A stretch of 64,000 nt of DNA from GCA-003244245 sp050699515 (GTDB lineage: Bacteria > Actinomycetota > Actinomycetes > Mycobacteriales > Pseudonocardiaceae), in contig JBOHFF010000135.1 in NCBI GenBank assembly GCA_050699515.1, forward strand, positions 1-64,000, given 5' to 3'. Both the position numbers and the translations under genes were made by a program. The stretch's first letter is position 1. Each line of letters opens with the position of its first letter. Below, one piece after another: positions 8,599 through 16,587 of the stretch. A model generated the notes under the pieces. The model was not told where the DNA came from, ran no database searches, and was given only the letters and a program-made list of their open reading frames with translations.

Positions 8599-9273
8599 TC
8601 AGTGGACGGTGACGGTCAGGCTCTGAGACAGCGAGGTTGCCGCAACCCGGGTCGCCGCAACGGGATCGAGAGCGACCAGCACCAGCTTCCCGTCGTGCTC
8701 CCCGGTGCGGGTGCCGGCCTCCAGCACCGCGAGCACCCGGGCGTCACGGGCCAGCACCACCGGCTCGTTGTGCCGTTGCCCGATGGTCACCACGTCGACG
8801 GCGGCGCCAGGATGTAGCAACGCGGCGACCCCTGGATCCGCCAGCCGCAGCGGCACGCTCACCGCCTCGGGATTCCGCGACACCGCTCGGGTGAGATCGG
8901 AACCGGTCAGCCGGACATCGGTCAGCGGCTCACCGCGCCGGACCGGCGCGCCCAGCGTCCGGCCCACCACTGCGGCCGCGGATCGGGCCGCGCCGTCGGG
9001 TATCGCCTGCGCGGGCAGTCCGAGCAAGGTCACCTGGTCCGCCTCGACGACGGTGCCTGGAGCCAAGTCCCGGGCGGCGACCACCACCACGGTGTCGGCG
9101 GAGGATCCCCGGCTCAGCGCCAGCATCGCGGCCAGCCCGACGAGTACCACCGCCGCGACCCGGCGCAGTGCCACGGCCCGGCCGAATCCCGATCCCAGCC
9201 CGATCGCCGCCCACCGCTCCCGCAACAGCGGCGCCAAGGTGTCTCGACCACGGTGTTGGTGCCATCGCCCCAT
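8599..9273 (-). CDS. SAF-domain membrane protein (CpaB/RcpC-like)
   Basis: A 224-residue protein with one N-terminal membrane helix (about residues 31-50) followed by a SAF domain: VVVAARDLAPGTVVEADQVTL, then GRTLGAPVRRGEPLTDVRL. The rest, with AVSVPLRLADPGVAALLHPG and AAVDVVTIG, matches the CpaB/RcpC pilus-assembly type. The ATG at 9273 has a clear GGGAGG ribosome site; longer readings to 9750 run back through the next gene. No pilus genes are nearby, so a role in Flp pili is uncertain. Confidence 0.85.
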   Translation of the reverse strand: MGRWHQHRGRDTLAPLLRERWAAIGLGSGFGRAVALRRVAAVVLVGLAAMLALSRGSSADTVVVVAARDLAPGTVVEADQVTLLGLPAQAIPDGAARSAAAVVGRTLGAPVRRGEPLTDVRLTGSDLTRAVSRNPEAVSVPLRLADPGVAALLHPGAAVDVVTIGQRHNEPVVLARDARVLAVLEAGTRTGEHDGKLVLVALDPVAATRVAATSLSQSLTVTVH

Positions 9274-9395
9274 CCTGACCTCCCGATCGTCCTCGTCAGC
9301 AGTCGCGACATTAGGCACGATCGGGCCGCAGTGGTGTTTCCACCGCCGCAGCCTGTGGACAACCAGGTCTGGTGTGGATAACTCCCGGATGTGGC

Positions 9396-9716
9396 TCAGG
9401 AGGAGGCGGCGCCAGAGGTCGTCGAGGTGGAGACGGGCTTGGACTCGGAGGTGGATCCGGACTCGGATGGCTTGGAGCTGGGCTTGTCCTTGCCAGCGGG
9501 CTCGGAGTTGCCGTTGGAGCTGGGTTTGTCCGAGTTGGTGGAGCGACTGTCGGTGCGGTAGAAACCACTGCCCTTGAACACGATGCCGACCGAGGAGAAC
9601 AGCTTGCGCAGCGGACCGGAGCACTCGGGGCAGTCGGTCAACGACGAGTCGGTGAATGTCTGCACGGTGTCGAAGTGGTGCTCGCACGCGGTGCACGCGT
9701 AGGAGTAGGTCGGCAC
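9396..9716 (-). CDS. ruc: FmdB-type zinc-ribbon redox chaperone Ruc
   Basis: A 106-residue protein with an N-terminal FmdB zinc ribbon (Cys8, Cys11, Cys29, Cys32) and a long Ser/Lys/Pro-rich tail (about 56-106) that should be disordered. This is the architecture of M. tuberculosis Rv0991c (Ruc), a chaperone activated when its zinc cysteines are oxidised, and the gene lies in the same place beside 5-FTHF cyclo-ligase and galU. A CIRCE element lies just upstream, as expected for an HrcA-controlled heat-shock gene. The redox-chaperone role is carried over from the mycobacterial protein. Confidence 0.85.
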   Translation of the reverse strand: MPTYSYACTACEHHFDTVQTFTDSSLTDCPECSGPLRKLFSSVGIVFKGSGFYRTDSRSTNSDKPSSNGNSEPAGKDKPSSKPSESGSTSESKPVSTSTTSGAASS

Positions 9717-9734
9717 GTCTCGCCCTCCACGTCA

Positions 9735-9761
9735 CTAGCACTCTGCACACGAGAGTGCCAA
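9735..9761 (-). promoter_or_regulatory. CIRCE element (HrcA operator) upstream of ruc
   Basis: On the plus strand CTAGCACTC, nine bases, then GAGTGCCAA. Each arm matches 8 of 9 positions of the CIRCE consensus TTAGCACTC-N9-GAGTGCTAA. It lies 19-45 bases before the ruc start codon, so HrcA bound here would block transcription of ruc. Confidence 0.85.
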
Positions 9762-9788
9762 CCCGATGATAGCAAGGCCGGCCGCCGC

Positions 9789-10361
9789 TCAGCGGGGCAG
9801 CGGGAACAGGCCTCTCCCCGGGGTCAGGGCCGCCGTGACCGGGACATCGTGCGGTTGCACCGGCACCGAGGCCAGCACCTCCTCGTCGCGCACGACAGCG
9901 ATCAGCGGGGTATCAGGAGTGGCCAGTGGCAGCGTGCGGTCGTAGTGCCCGCCACCGCGGCCCAGCCGGACCCCGCGCCAGTCGACGGCCAGCGCCGGCA
10001 CCAGCACCAGGACCGCGGTGGCAATCACCGCGGTGCCCAGCCGCGGGCCGGTCGGCTCGAGTAGCCCCAGCGGTCCGGCGCGCAGCGAGGCCGCGCCGGT
10101 GTACTCGGCCCAGTCCAGCGGGCCCAGCCGGTTGACCAGGGGCAGCAGTACCCGGCAGCCGCGGCGTACGAGAGACTCGAGGAGTTCCGCAGAGCCGGGC
10201 TCGCCGCCCACCGGCCAGTAGGCACAGACCGTGCCGGGCCGCTCGAGGGGTAACGATGCCGTGGCCAGCGCGGCCGCTTCGGCCTTCCGCACCGCCGCCG
10301 GCACCGCCCGCCGCGCCGCCACGACCCGGGCCCGCAACTCCCACTTCGCGTTCTCGTCCAC
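9789..10361 (-). CDS. 5-formyltetrahydrofolate cyclo-ligase
   Basis: Converts 5-formyl-THF to 5,10-methenyl-THF using ATP, returning folate to the one-carbon pool. The C-terminal signature GRGGGHYDRTL (phosphate-binding loop) and VPALAVDWRGVRLG are intact, and CAYWPVGGEP marks the N-terminal substrate region. I favour the GTG at 10361 (VDENAKWELRARV), because an ATG at 10385 would place the start inside a perfect 18-bp inverted repeat arm. The gene is divergent from galU and is the equivalent of Rv0992c. Confidence 0.9.
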   Translation of the reverse strand: MDENAKWELRARVVAARRAVPAAVRKAEAAALATASLPLERPGTVCAYWPVGGEPGSAELLESLVRRGCRVLLPLVNRLGPLDWAEYTGAASLRAGPLGLLEPTGPRLGTAVIATAVLVLVPALAVDWRGVRLGRGGGHYDRTLPLATPDTPLIAVVRDEEVLASVPVQPHDVPVTAALTPGRGLFPLPR

Positions 10362-10365
10362 CCAC

Positions 10366-10438
10366 CCCGCCCGACATGGAGACATATCGGGCCACCGGAC
10401 GCCCCGATAACCCCTGATAAGTCTCCATGTCGGGCGGG
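10366..10438. repeat. 18-bp perfect inverted repeat, divergent promoter region
   Basis: CCCGCCCGACATGGAGAC (10366-10383) and its exact reverse complement (10421-10438) flank a 37-base spacer. Inside, TATCGGG (10385-10391) and CCCGATA (10403-10409) form a second pair. It lies between the divergent cyclo-ligase and galU starts, so it is not an ordinary terminator for either gene. It could be an operator or a mobile palindromic repeat. Confidence 0.75.
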
Positions 10439-10465
10439 AACGGGGGGGCTATAGGGTCGGGCGTT

Positions 10466-11371
10466 ATGGGTGTCTCGCGGGGTGGGCTGGGATTCCGGAC
10501 GGCGGTGGTGCCGGCTGCCGGGCTGGGTACCCGATTCCTGCCGACCACCAAGGCCGTGCCCAAGGAACTGCTGCCGGTACTCGACACCCCGGGTATCGAG
10601 TACGTCGCGGTCGAGGCCGCGCAGGCCGGGGCGCAGCGGCTGGTGCTCGTCGTCGCACCGGGCAAGGAGTCGGTGGCGGCGTACTTCGGCCCCGACCCGG
10701 ACCTGGAGGCCGAGCTGCGTGGCCGGGGTAGGGACGCGCTGCTGGCCAAGGTGCGCCGGGCACCTGAACTGATCCGCGCTGAGGTCGCGGTGCAGGACAA
10801 GCCGCTGGGACTGGGACATGCGGTGGGTTGCGCAGAGCCACTGCTGGACGAGGCCGAGGACGCGGTGGCCGTGCTGCTGCCCGACGACCTGGTGCTGCCC
10901 ACCGGGGTGCTGATCACGATGGCCGACATCCGCCGGCGATGGGGCGGCAGCGTGCTGTGCGCCTTCGACGTTCCGCGCGAGCAGGTCGGCGCCTACGGGG
11001 TGTTCGATGTCCAGGACACCGACGATCCGGACGTCAGGCGAGTGCTCGGGATGGTGGAGAAGCCCGCGCCCGAGGCTGCACCGTCCACGTTGGTGGCCGC
11101 CGGCCGCTACCTGCTGGACCGCGCGGTGTTCGACGCGCTGCGCCGGATCGCCCCCGGTGCAGGTGGTGAGCTACAGCTCACCGACGCGATCGCGCTGCTG
11201 ATCTCCGACGGCCACCCGGTGCATATCGTGGTGCACCGCGGCGACCGCCATGATCTGGGCAACCCGGGTGGATTGCTGCGGGCGTCGGTGGACTTCGCAC
11301 TCGCGGATCCCGATCTCGGTCCTGAGCTACGCCGCTGGCTGCGCGACCGGCTGGACCAGGAGAGCCAGTGA
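10466..11371 (+). CDS. galU: UTP-glucose-1-phosphate uridylyltransferase
   Basis: Makes UDP-glucose from UTP and glucose-1-phosphate for cell-envelope and trehalose synthesis. The 301-residue protein has the nucleotide-binding loop PAAGLGTRFLPTTKAVPKE near residues 15-33, LGLGHAVGCA, VLLPDDLVL and MVEKP, all typical of bacterial GalU. The ATG at 10466 is chosen because it directly precedes the conserved Rossmann strand; an in-frame ATG at 10427 lies within the inverted repeat. Its stop overlaps the next start by GTGA, coupling it to the MoeA-like gene. Confidence 0.94.
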   Translation: MGVSRGGLGFRTAVVPAAGLGTRFLPTTKAVPKELLPVLDTPGIEYVAVEAAQAGAQRLVLVVAPGKESVAAYFGPDPDLEAELRGRGRDALLAKVRRAPELIRAEVAVQDKPLGLGHAVGCAEPLLDEAEDAVAVLLPDDLVLPTGVLITMADIRRRWGGSVLCAFDVPREQVGAYGVFDVQDTDDPDVRRVLGMVEKPAPEAAPSTLVAAGRYLLDRAVFDALRRIAPGAGGELQLTDAIALLISDGHPVHIVVHRGDRHDLGNPGGLLRASVDFALADPDLGPELRRWLRDRLDQESQ

Positions 11372-12591
11372 GGTCGCTGGAAGAGCAGCTCGGGCGGGTG
11401 CTGGACGCTGCGGTGCGTCCCGCGCCGGTGCGGGTGGCGATCTCCGAGGCGCAGGGCATGCTCTGCGCGGAGGAGGTCGTGGCGCAACGCTCGCTGCCCG
11501 GTTTCGATCAGGCCGCGGTCGACGGGTACGCGGTGCGCAGTGTGGACGTCACGGAGGTGCCGGTCACGTTGCCGGTGGTGGGGGAGATCGTCGCGGGCTC
11601 GCTGCAGCCGCTGCGGCTGCAACCCGGTCAGGCGGTCCGGGTGGCCACCGGATCGGCGCTGCCCGCGCTGGCCGATGCGGTGGTTCCGCTGGCCCATACC
11701 GAGGACGGGGTGGCGCACGCGGCCCGGGTCACCGTGTGCCGAGCGGTCCCCTCGAAGGCCTACGTCCGCCGCGTGGGGGAGGACGTGCAGACCGGGGATG
11801 TCGCGGTACGCCCCGGCGCGGTGATCGGCGCGGCGCAGGTGGGGCTGCTCGCCGCGATGGGGCGGGCCAAGGTTCGAGTGCACCCGAGGCCCAGGTTGTC
11901 GGTTCTGTCGGTCGGTGCGGAGCTGGTCGACGTCGACCGCACACCCGGCGGCGGGCAGGTCTACGACATCAACTCCTACGCGCTGGCCGCGGCCGGCCGT
12001 GACGCGGGTGCTGAGGTGCACCGGGTCGGCATCGTCCCCAGCGATCCGTCTCGGCTGCGCGAGGCGGTGGAGGGCAGGCTGCTGGTCTCGGAGATCGTGG
12101 TGGTGACCGGCGCGGTAGGCGGGGCGATGGGGGAGGGGTTGTGCCGCGCGCTGGCTGAGCTGGGGTCGCTGGATGTGGAGCGGGTGGCGATGCACCCCGG
12201 GTCAGCGCAGGGGTTCGGCCGGCTGGGCCCGGAATCGGTGCCCACCTTCCTGTTGCCGAGCAATCCGATCAGCGCGTTAGTGATCTTCGAGGTGCTGGTG
12301 CGGCCGTTGATCCGGATCGCGCTGGGCAAGCGCAATCCCTATCGCCGCACCATCACCGCACGCTTGCTTTCTCCGGTGACGTCCACCGCGGGCCGTCGCG
12401 GGTTCCTGCGTGGCCAGCTGCTGCGTGATCCGGACACCGCCGAGTACCTGGTGCAACCTCTGGGTACCTCCGGTGCGCACCTGTTGGCGTCGTTGGCGGA
12501 GGCGAACTGCCTGATCCTCATGGATGCGGACACCACGGAGGTGCCGGTCGGTGAGCAAGTGGCCGTGAGCTTCCTCGCCCAGCGCGGATGA
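11368..12591 (+). CDS. glp: MoeA/gephyrin-like protein, probably divisome factor Glp
   Basis: A 407-residue MoeA-fold protein with the usual domains (SLPGFDQAAVDGYAV near the N-terminus, C-terminal beta-barrel from about 330). However, the loop that in molybdotransferases reads SGGVSVGDYD is here TGAVGGAMGEG, and KPGKP is replaced by HPGSAQGFG, so the metal-insertion residues are not all kept. In corynebacteria the MoeA homologue in this locus (galU-moeA-rimJ-glpR) is Glp, which binds FtsZ and the membrane receptor GlpR, and glpR is two genes downstream here. Divisome function is therefore more likely than Moco synthesis. Many pipelines would call it moeA1 (Rv0994). Confidence 0.88.
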   Translation: MRSLEEQLGRVLDAAVRPAPVRVAISEAQGMLCAEEVVAQRSLPGFDQAAVDGYAVRSVDVTEVPVTLPVVGEIVAGSLQPLRLQPGQAVRVATGSALPALADAVVPLAHTEDGVAHAARVTVCRAVPSKAYVRRVGEDVQTGDVAVRPGAVIGAAQVGLLAAMGRAKVRVHPRPRLSVLSVGAELVDVDRTPGGGQVYDINSYALAAAGRDAGAEVHRVGIVPSDPSRLREAVEGRLLVSEIVVVTGAVGGAMGEGLCRALAELGSLDVERVAMHPGSAQGFGRLGPESVPTFLLPSNPISALVIFEVLVRPLIRIALGKRNPYRRTITARLLSPVTSTAGRRGFLRGQLLRDPDTAEYLVQPLGTSGAHLLASLAEANCLILMDADTTEVPVGEQVAVSFLAQRG

Positions 12592-12597
12592 GCTGCC

Positions 12598-13251
12598 GTG
12601 TTCGGGTCTGGGCCGGATAGCCGTCACCCCGGCTGGCCGGCGCGGCTGGGTCCGGTGCGGGTCACTGCGGGTGAGGTCGTGCTGCGTCCGGTGCGGTTGC
12701 GTGACGGCGCGGCGTGGAGCCGGCTGCGGTTACGTGACGAGGACTACCTGCGGGTCTGGGAGCCGGAGGCGGAAGGCACCTGGGCGGAGCGCTTCACCAC
12801 GATGGCCTGGCCGGTGATGTGCAGCGGGCTGCGTGCCACAGCCCGGCGGGGACAGGCCCTGCCGTTCTCCGTCATCCTGGACGGGCAGTTCGTCGGCCAG
12901 CTCACGCTGGGCAATGTGGTGCGGGGATCGCTGCTCTCGGCCTGGGTGGGCTACTGGGTGGAGGCCCGCGCGGCTGGTGGTGGGGTCGGGACCGGGGCCG
13001 TCGCGCTGGCGGTGGACCACGCGTTCGGTCCGGTTGGGCTGCACCGGGTGGAAGCCACGGTGCGGCCGGAGAACGCGGCCAGCCTGCGGGTGCTGGCCAA
13101 GCTCGGATTCCGCGACGAGGGCCTGCTGCGACGCTATCTCGAAGTGGACGGTGCCTGGCGGGACCACCGCCTGCTCGCCCTCACCCGAGACGAGATCGGC
13201 ACCGGCCTGGTACCCCGCCTGATCCGCGCAGGCCACGCCCACCACCCCTAA
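12598..13251 (+). CDS. rimJ: GNAT acetyltransferase, RimJ/RimL family
   Basis: A 217-residue acetyl-CoA-dependent N-acetyltransferase similar to ribosomal-protein acetylases. GNAT motifs are visible: GQFVGQLTLGNVVRG, YWVEARAAGGGVGTGAVALAV (acetyl-CoA loop) and VRPENAASLRVLAKLGFRDEG. The GTG start at 12598 lies six bases after the preceding stop, so the gene belongs to the galU-glp transcription unit. It is the positional equivalent of Rv0995. Its real substrate in these bacteria is unproven. Confidence 0.9.
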   Translation: MFGSGPDSRHPGWPARLGPVRVTAGEVVLRPVRLRDGAAWSRLRLRDEDYLRVWEPEAEGTWAERFTTMAWPVMCSGLRATARRGQALPFSVILDGQFVGQLTLGNVVRGSLLSAWVGYWVEARAAGGGVGTGAVALAVDHAFGPVGLHRVEATVRPENAASLRVLAKLGFRDEGLLRRYLEVDGAWRDHRLLALTRDEIGTGLVPRLIRAGHAHHP

Positions 13252-13256
13252 CCCCA

Positions 13257-13298
13257 CGTGTCGTGCGGTGGTGCCCCGCGTGTCGTGCGGTGGTGCCC
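13257..13298 (+). repeat. Two-copy tandem repeat after rimJ
   Basis: CGTGTCGTGCGGTGGTGCCC occurs at 13257-13276 and again at 13279-13298, a period of 22 bases. It follows the rimJ stop directly. No hairpin with a T tract is seen. Confidence 0.7.
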
Positions 13299-13404
13299 GC
13301 GATCATCGCGGCGCGCCTCCGGCACTCCGATGGTTGTCATGGTTACCGTGACTCGGAGCTAGAACAAGGCGGCTCGGGATCGCGGACGGGGTGGGGGGCG
13401 AGGA

Positions 13405-14115
13405 GTGCCCAGCTCGCTGATCTTCGCGGCGTTGGCCGGGGCATGGCTCGTGGTCCTCGTTCCCATGGTCGCGAAGCGACGGCAGGAAGTGGTCCGTACC
13501 GCTGACTCCGCGCTTGCTGCTCGGGTACTGCGCCGGCCCGATCCTTCTCGTGCGGCGCCCCAGCGCGGTAGGGAGGTACCCATGATCGGCGGACAGGCCG
13601 CGCAGCACGAGCCCCCGTTGGACGAGCGTCGGTACAGAACGGGTCGCGGTGGTTACGACCCGGAGGTGGCCGCCCAGTTGGCCCGCGCGAAGTACGTATT
13701 TCGGCAGCGTCTGGTGCTCGGTCTGGCGCTCGGCGCGCTCGCGAGCGTCGTACTCGCCTATGCCGTGTCCAGCCTTCTGTGGTGGGTACACGTTGTACTG
13801 GACGTAGCGATCGCCGGTTATCTGGGCTACCTTCGTCGGCAGGTGCGGATCGAGGAGGAGGTCCGGCAGCGTCGGGCTGCCCGGTTCGTCGGACCTCGCA
13901 CCAGACCCTCCGGTGTCAGCCCGCTTGACGACGTTCCCGCCGACTCAGCCCACGAGTCGACGGAACGGGTACCGGACCCCCCCGCGCGGCCTGCTCCGGA
14001 GTCCGTGGCGGAGCATCCCACCGCGGTCGCGTTGGACTTCGACGACGAAGACCCGATCTTCGACGAGCTGCGGCCTGCCTTCGAGCCGCCCTACCGTCGG
14101 GCGGCTGGCGAGTAG
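13405..14115 (+). CDS. glpR: Divisome membrane protein GlpR/SepX
   Basis: A 236-residue membrane protein: a short N-terminal helix (LIFAALAGAWLVVLVPMVAKRR), a cytoplasmic stretch, a helical hairpin (about residues 101-138; LVLGLALGALASVVLAYAV and WWVHVVLDVAIAGYLGYL) and an acidic Pro-rich tail. The N-terminal sequence ending VPMVAKRR and the position two genes after the MoeA homologue match Rv0996/SepX/GlpR. In Streptomyces SepX supports septation, and in corynebacteria GlpR is the membrane receptor of Glp. The GTG at 13405 has an adjacent GGGGGGCGAGGA ribosome site. Confidence 0.85.
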   Translation: MPSSLIFAALAGAWLVVLVPMVAKRRQEVVRTADSALAARVLRRPDPSRAAPQRGREVPMIGGQAAQHEPPLDERRYRTGRGGYDPEVAAQLARAKYVFRQRLVLGLALGALASVVLAYAVSSLLWWVHVVLDVAIAGYLGYLRRQVRIEEEVRQRRAARFVGPRTRPSGVSPLDDVPADSAHESTERVPDPPARPAPESVAEHPTAVALDFDDEDPIFDELRPAFEPPYRRAAGE

Positions 14116-14150
14116 CCGGGTGCCGACTGCTAAACTTCGCGCGTACCTCG

Positions 14151-14226
14151 GGGGCTGTAGCGCAGTTGGTAGCGCGTCTCGTTCGCATCGAGAAGGTCAG
14201 GGGTTCGATTCCCCTCAGCTCCACCA
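14151..14226 (+). tRNA. tRNA-Ala (anticodon CGC)
   Basis: Complete 76-base cloverleaf: acceptor GGGGCTG pairs with CAGCTCC, including the G3:U70 wobble that identifies alanine tRNAs; D arm GCGC-AGTTGGTA-GCGC; anticodon stem TCTCG/CGAGA around loop TTCGCAT (anticodon CGC, reads GCG); T arm AGGGG-TTCGATT-CCCCT; 3' CCA is encoded. The accessory block begins directly after it, so it may be a chromosomal attachment site, although no duplicated tRNA end was found. Confidence 0.97.
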
Positions 14227-14296
14227 TGGCTGCCTTACTCGCACTCTGGCCCGCAAGGGCGCAGGCGAGGAGGCCGCCGAGATGCTGTGTAGCGAC

Positions 14297-16209
14297 TTAG
14301 CCGACATGCCAGCCGATCAAGTTCCACCGCCATAGGAACCACGCTAATGCCGCCATACCCGCAAGCAGGGCGACCTGGTGCACGCGAGCGATTACTCCGG
14401 CTCCCGAGTCTTGCCACCCTGTGATGGTGCACGCGGTCGCGGCGGCGGTGGCCATGAGTACGACGACCGGTACGCCGAGCAGCAGTTGGAAGCTCAGCGG
14501 TACACCGAAGAGAAACTCGCTGATGTCACCGCGCAGCGTCGTGATCAGCGATATCAGAAACGCTAGGCCCAGGACAGCGGCGCTGGCAGCCAACCAACGC
14601 GCCGCTTGCCAGGTGAGGGATGTGGCGAGTGGCCGGTGGACGATCCGCCGCCACAGCCCAGCCAGAAGTACCGCCGACGCGCTCAGGGCGAGAAGTGCGA
14701 ACACGGCGAGGACCACCCGGTTGAACGTTGGGGTCTCGGTGGGGGTCATCAGCTGATAGGAGCTGCGGTCAGTGGCCAGGTAGCGCCGTCCGTCGGTACC
14801 GGTGCGGAATGTCAGGCGATCGGTGCCATCGACCTGGCGGTACAGACTGTTTCTTGTGGCGTCCAGTTTTTGTCGTCGAAGTGCACGGTGCTGTCGCCGC
14901 CCACCGTCAGCGGTATCGGGTCGAGCAGCGTGAGCAGTTTCTCAATGGTTGATTCGTTGTGTCGCGCCGGTTCATAAAAGCCGGCTTGCGCAGTGGCCGC
15001 CGTCGTCCGGGTGGCTGCGCTGGCGGTGCCGGGTATCGCCGCGGCCGGCGCAAACCGATCGAAGAACGTGTCCTCGAGCTCGGGGAGGGTGTTGAGGCCA
15101 CCGGTGCCGTTGGTCGACACGAACAGCCCGAAGTCGCATCCCGGGACGAGCATCAAGGCACTTTGGAACCCCTCCCAGCTGCCATCGTGCATCAGGATCC
15201 GGTGGCCGTTGATGGTGCGCTCTTTGAAACCGTGGGCGTAGCCGTCGAGGCGCGGATCGGCGGTGAAGGACCGTTCGTGCATTTCTGCGACGCTCGCGGG
15301 GGCAAGGATGCTGGCGTTGCCGAAGCGACCCTCGTGGAGGTGGGCGATCATGAAATGGGTCATGTCGGCAGCCGTGGTGCTGATCGCACCGTCCGGTGTC
15401 ATGGGGTCGAACCAGAAGAGGACCGACTGTAGGGGACTGGTGTCGGAGTCATAGCTGTGGGCGAGATCGGAGGCGAGGGTGCCAGGCACCGGTTCGGTGG
15501 CGGTGCTGCGCGTCATGCCGAGTGGGTCGAACAGATGGCGCTGCACATAGTGGTCATAGGGCGCGCCGCTGACCTGGGTGACGATGTAGCCGGCCAATGC
15601 GGCGCCGTAGTTAGAGTAGGCGGAGATCTCGCCTGGCGGCCGGATTCGGGCCGGGATGTGGGCGGCCAGATAGTCGCCCAGTGCTGGCACGTCGGCGGCG
15701 GTAGGAGCGCCGGTACCGATGAACCGGTCCTCGAAACCGGCGGTGTGATCCATCAAGGTCTGCAGGGTCACCGGCTCGGGGTAGGTGGACGGAATCTGGA
15801 ATGCCTTCAGGTACCGGTTGACGTCGGCGTTCAGGTCGAGCCGACCCGCTTCGACCTGCTGCATCACCGCTGTCGCGGTAAACAGCTTGGTGATCGATGC
15901 GATCCGCACCAGTGAGCGTGAGGCATCGAAGGCCACGCCGCGTTGCACATCGGCCTGGCCGTGGCCCTTGGCGAACACCGTGTTGCCGCCGGACACCACC
16001 GAGACCACCGCACCGGGCACACGATCACGCGCCAACCAGCGCGGTAGGGCATCGTCAAAGAACCCGGCCAACACCGCTGGCGCCGGATTGGCGCAGCCGC
16101 GCGGCGCCCACTCCGCCTTCGCCACCGGATTGACCACCAGCACAGCCACGCAACCAGCGAACAGACCAAGGAACACCCGGCTGATCAGGCGGATCAACCA
16201 CGTGGGCAT
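14297..16209 (-). pseudogene. Serine hydrolase (class C beta-lactamase-like), frameshifted
   Basis: One gene in two frames. The upstream part (16209 to about 14845) has a signal peptide or anchor (MPTWLIRLISRVFLGLFAG), the nucleophile motif SITK, YSNYG and a C-terminal DSTVHFDD segment. It then runs into a stop at 14812. Reading the minus strand in another frame from about 14843 gives LYRQVDGTDRLTFRTG and YLATDRSSYQLM, which leads straight into the 150-residue C-terminal part (14749-14297) with four predicted membrane helices. Secreted penicillin-binding-like hydrolases with such a membrane tail are common in actinobacteria. The frame break near 14845 is therefore a recent mutation or an assembly error. 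A later in-frame ATG could still express the membrane part alone. Confidence 0.8.
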
Positions 16210-16587
16210 GGACAACTCCGCACTAAGGGGTAAGTGGCCCATCCGGTGGAAAGCCAAGCCAGGAACGTCCGCGCTGGTACAGTAAGAGCGTAGCCGTGTC
16301 CGCCGTGGCGGGGTCAGAAGCGCCGCGGCTGGCGGTGCCTTCCTAACCCGTTGAATGGGTGAGGTCCGGCGGATACCAGCGCGATGTGCAGCAGGCGTTG
16401 ATTCTCAAGACTCATGCCGTAGTCAGCGGCAGGAAGACGGCGACGGCACCTTCCCGGTAGGCTCCGCATGAGCAGACGACGTCCGACCGTGTCGATGACC
16501 GCGCGGGGCACGTATGCTCATGCCGATGAGCGTGCGTTCGCAGCCTGCATGAGATTGCGGGTACCGATAGCACGGTGTCCTTACCGC
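16210..16587. other. Intergenic stretch without recognisable gene
   Basis: About 380 bases between the serine hydrolase start and the end of the nucleotidyltransferase gene. A 65-codon frame on the minus strand (16511-16314) has no ribosome site or recognisable family. The serine hydrolase promoter should lie near its left end. Confidence 0.4.

Noticed and set aside
16314..16511. 65-codon minus-strand frame between the serine hydrolase and nucleotidyltransferase
   Set aside because: No ribosome site and no recognisable motif; likely chance.
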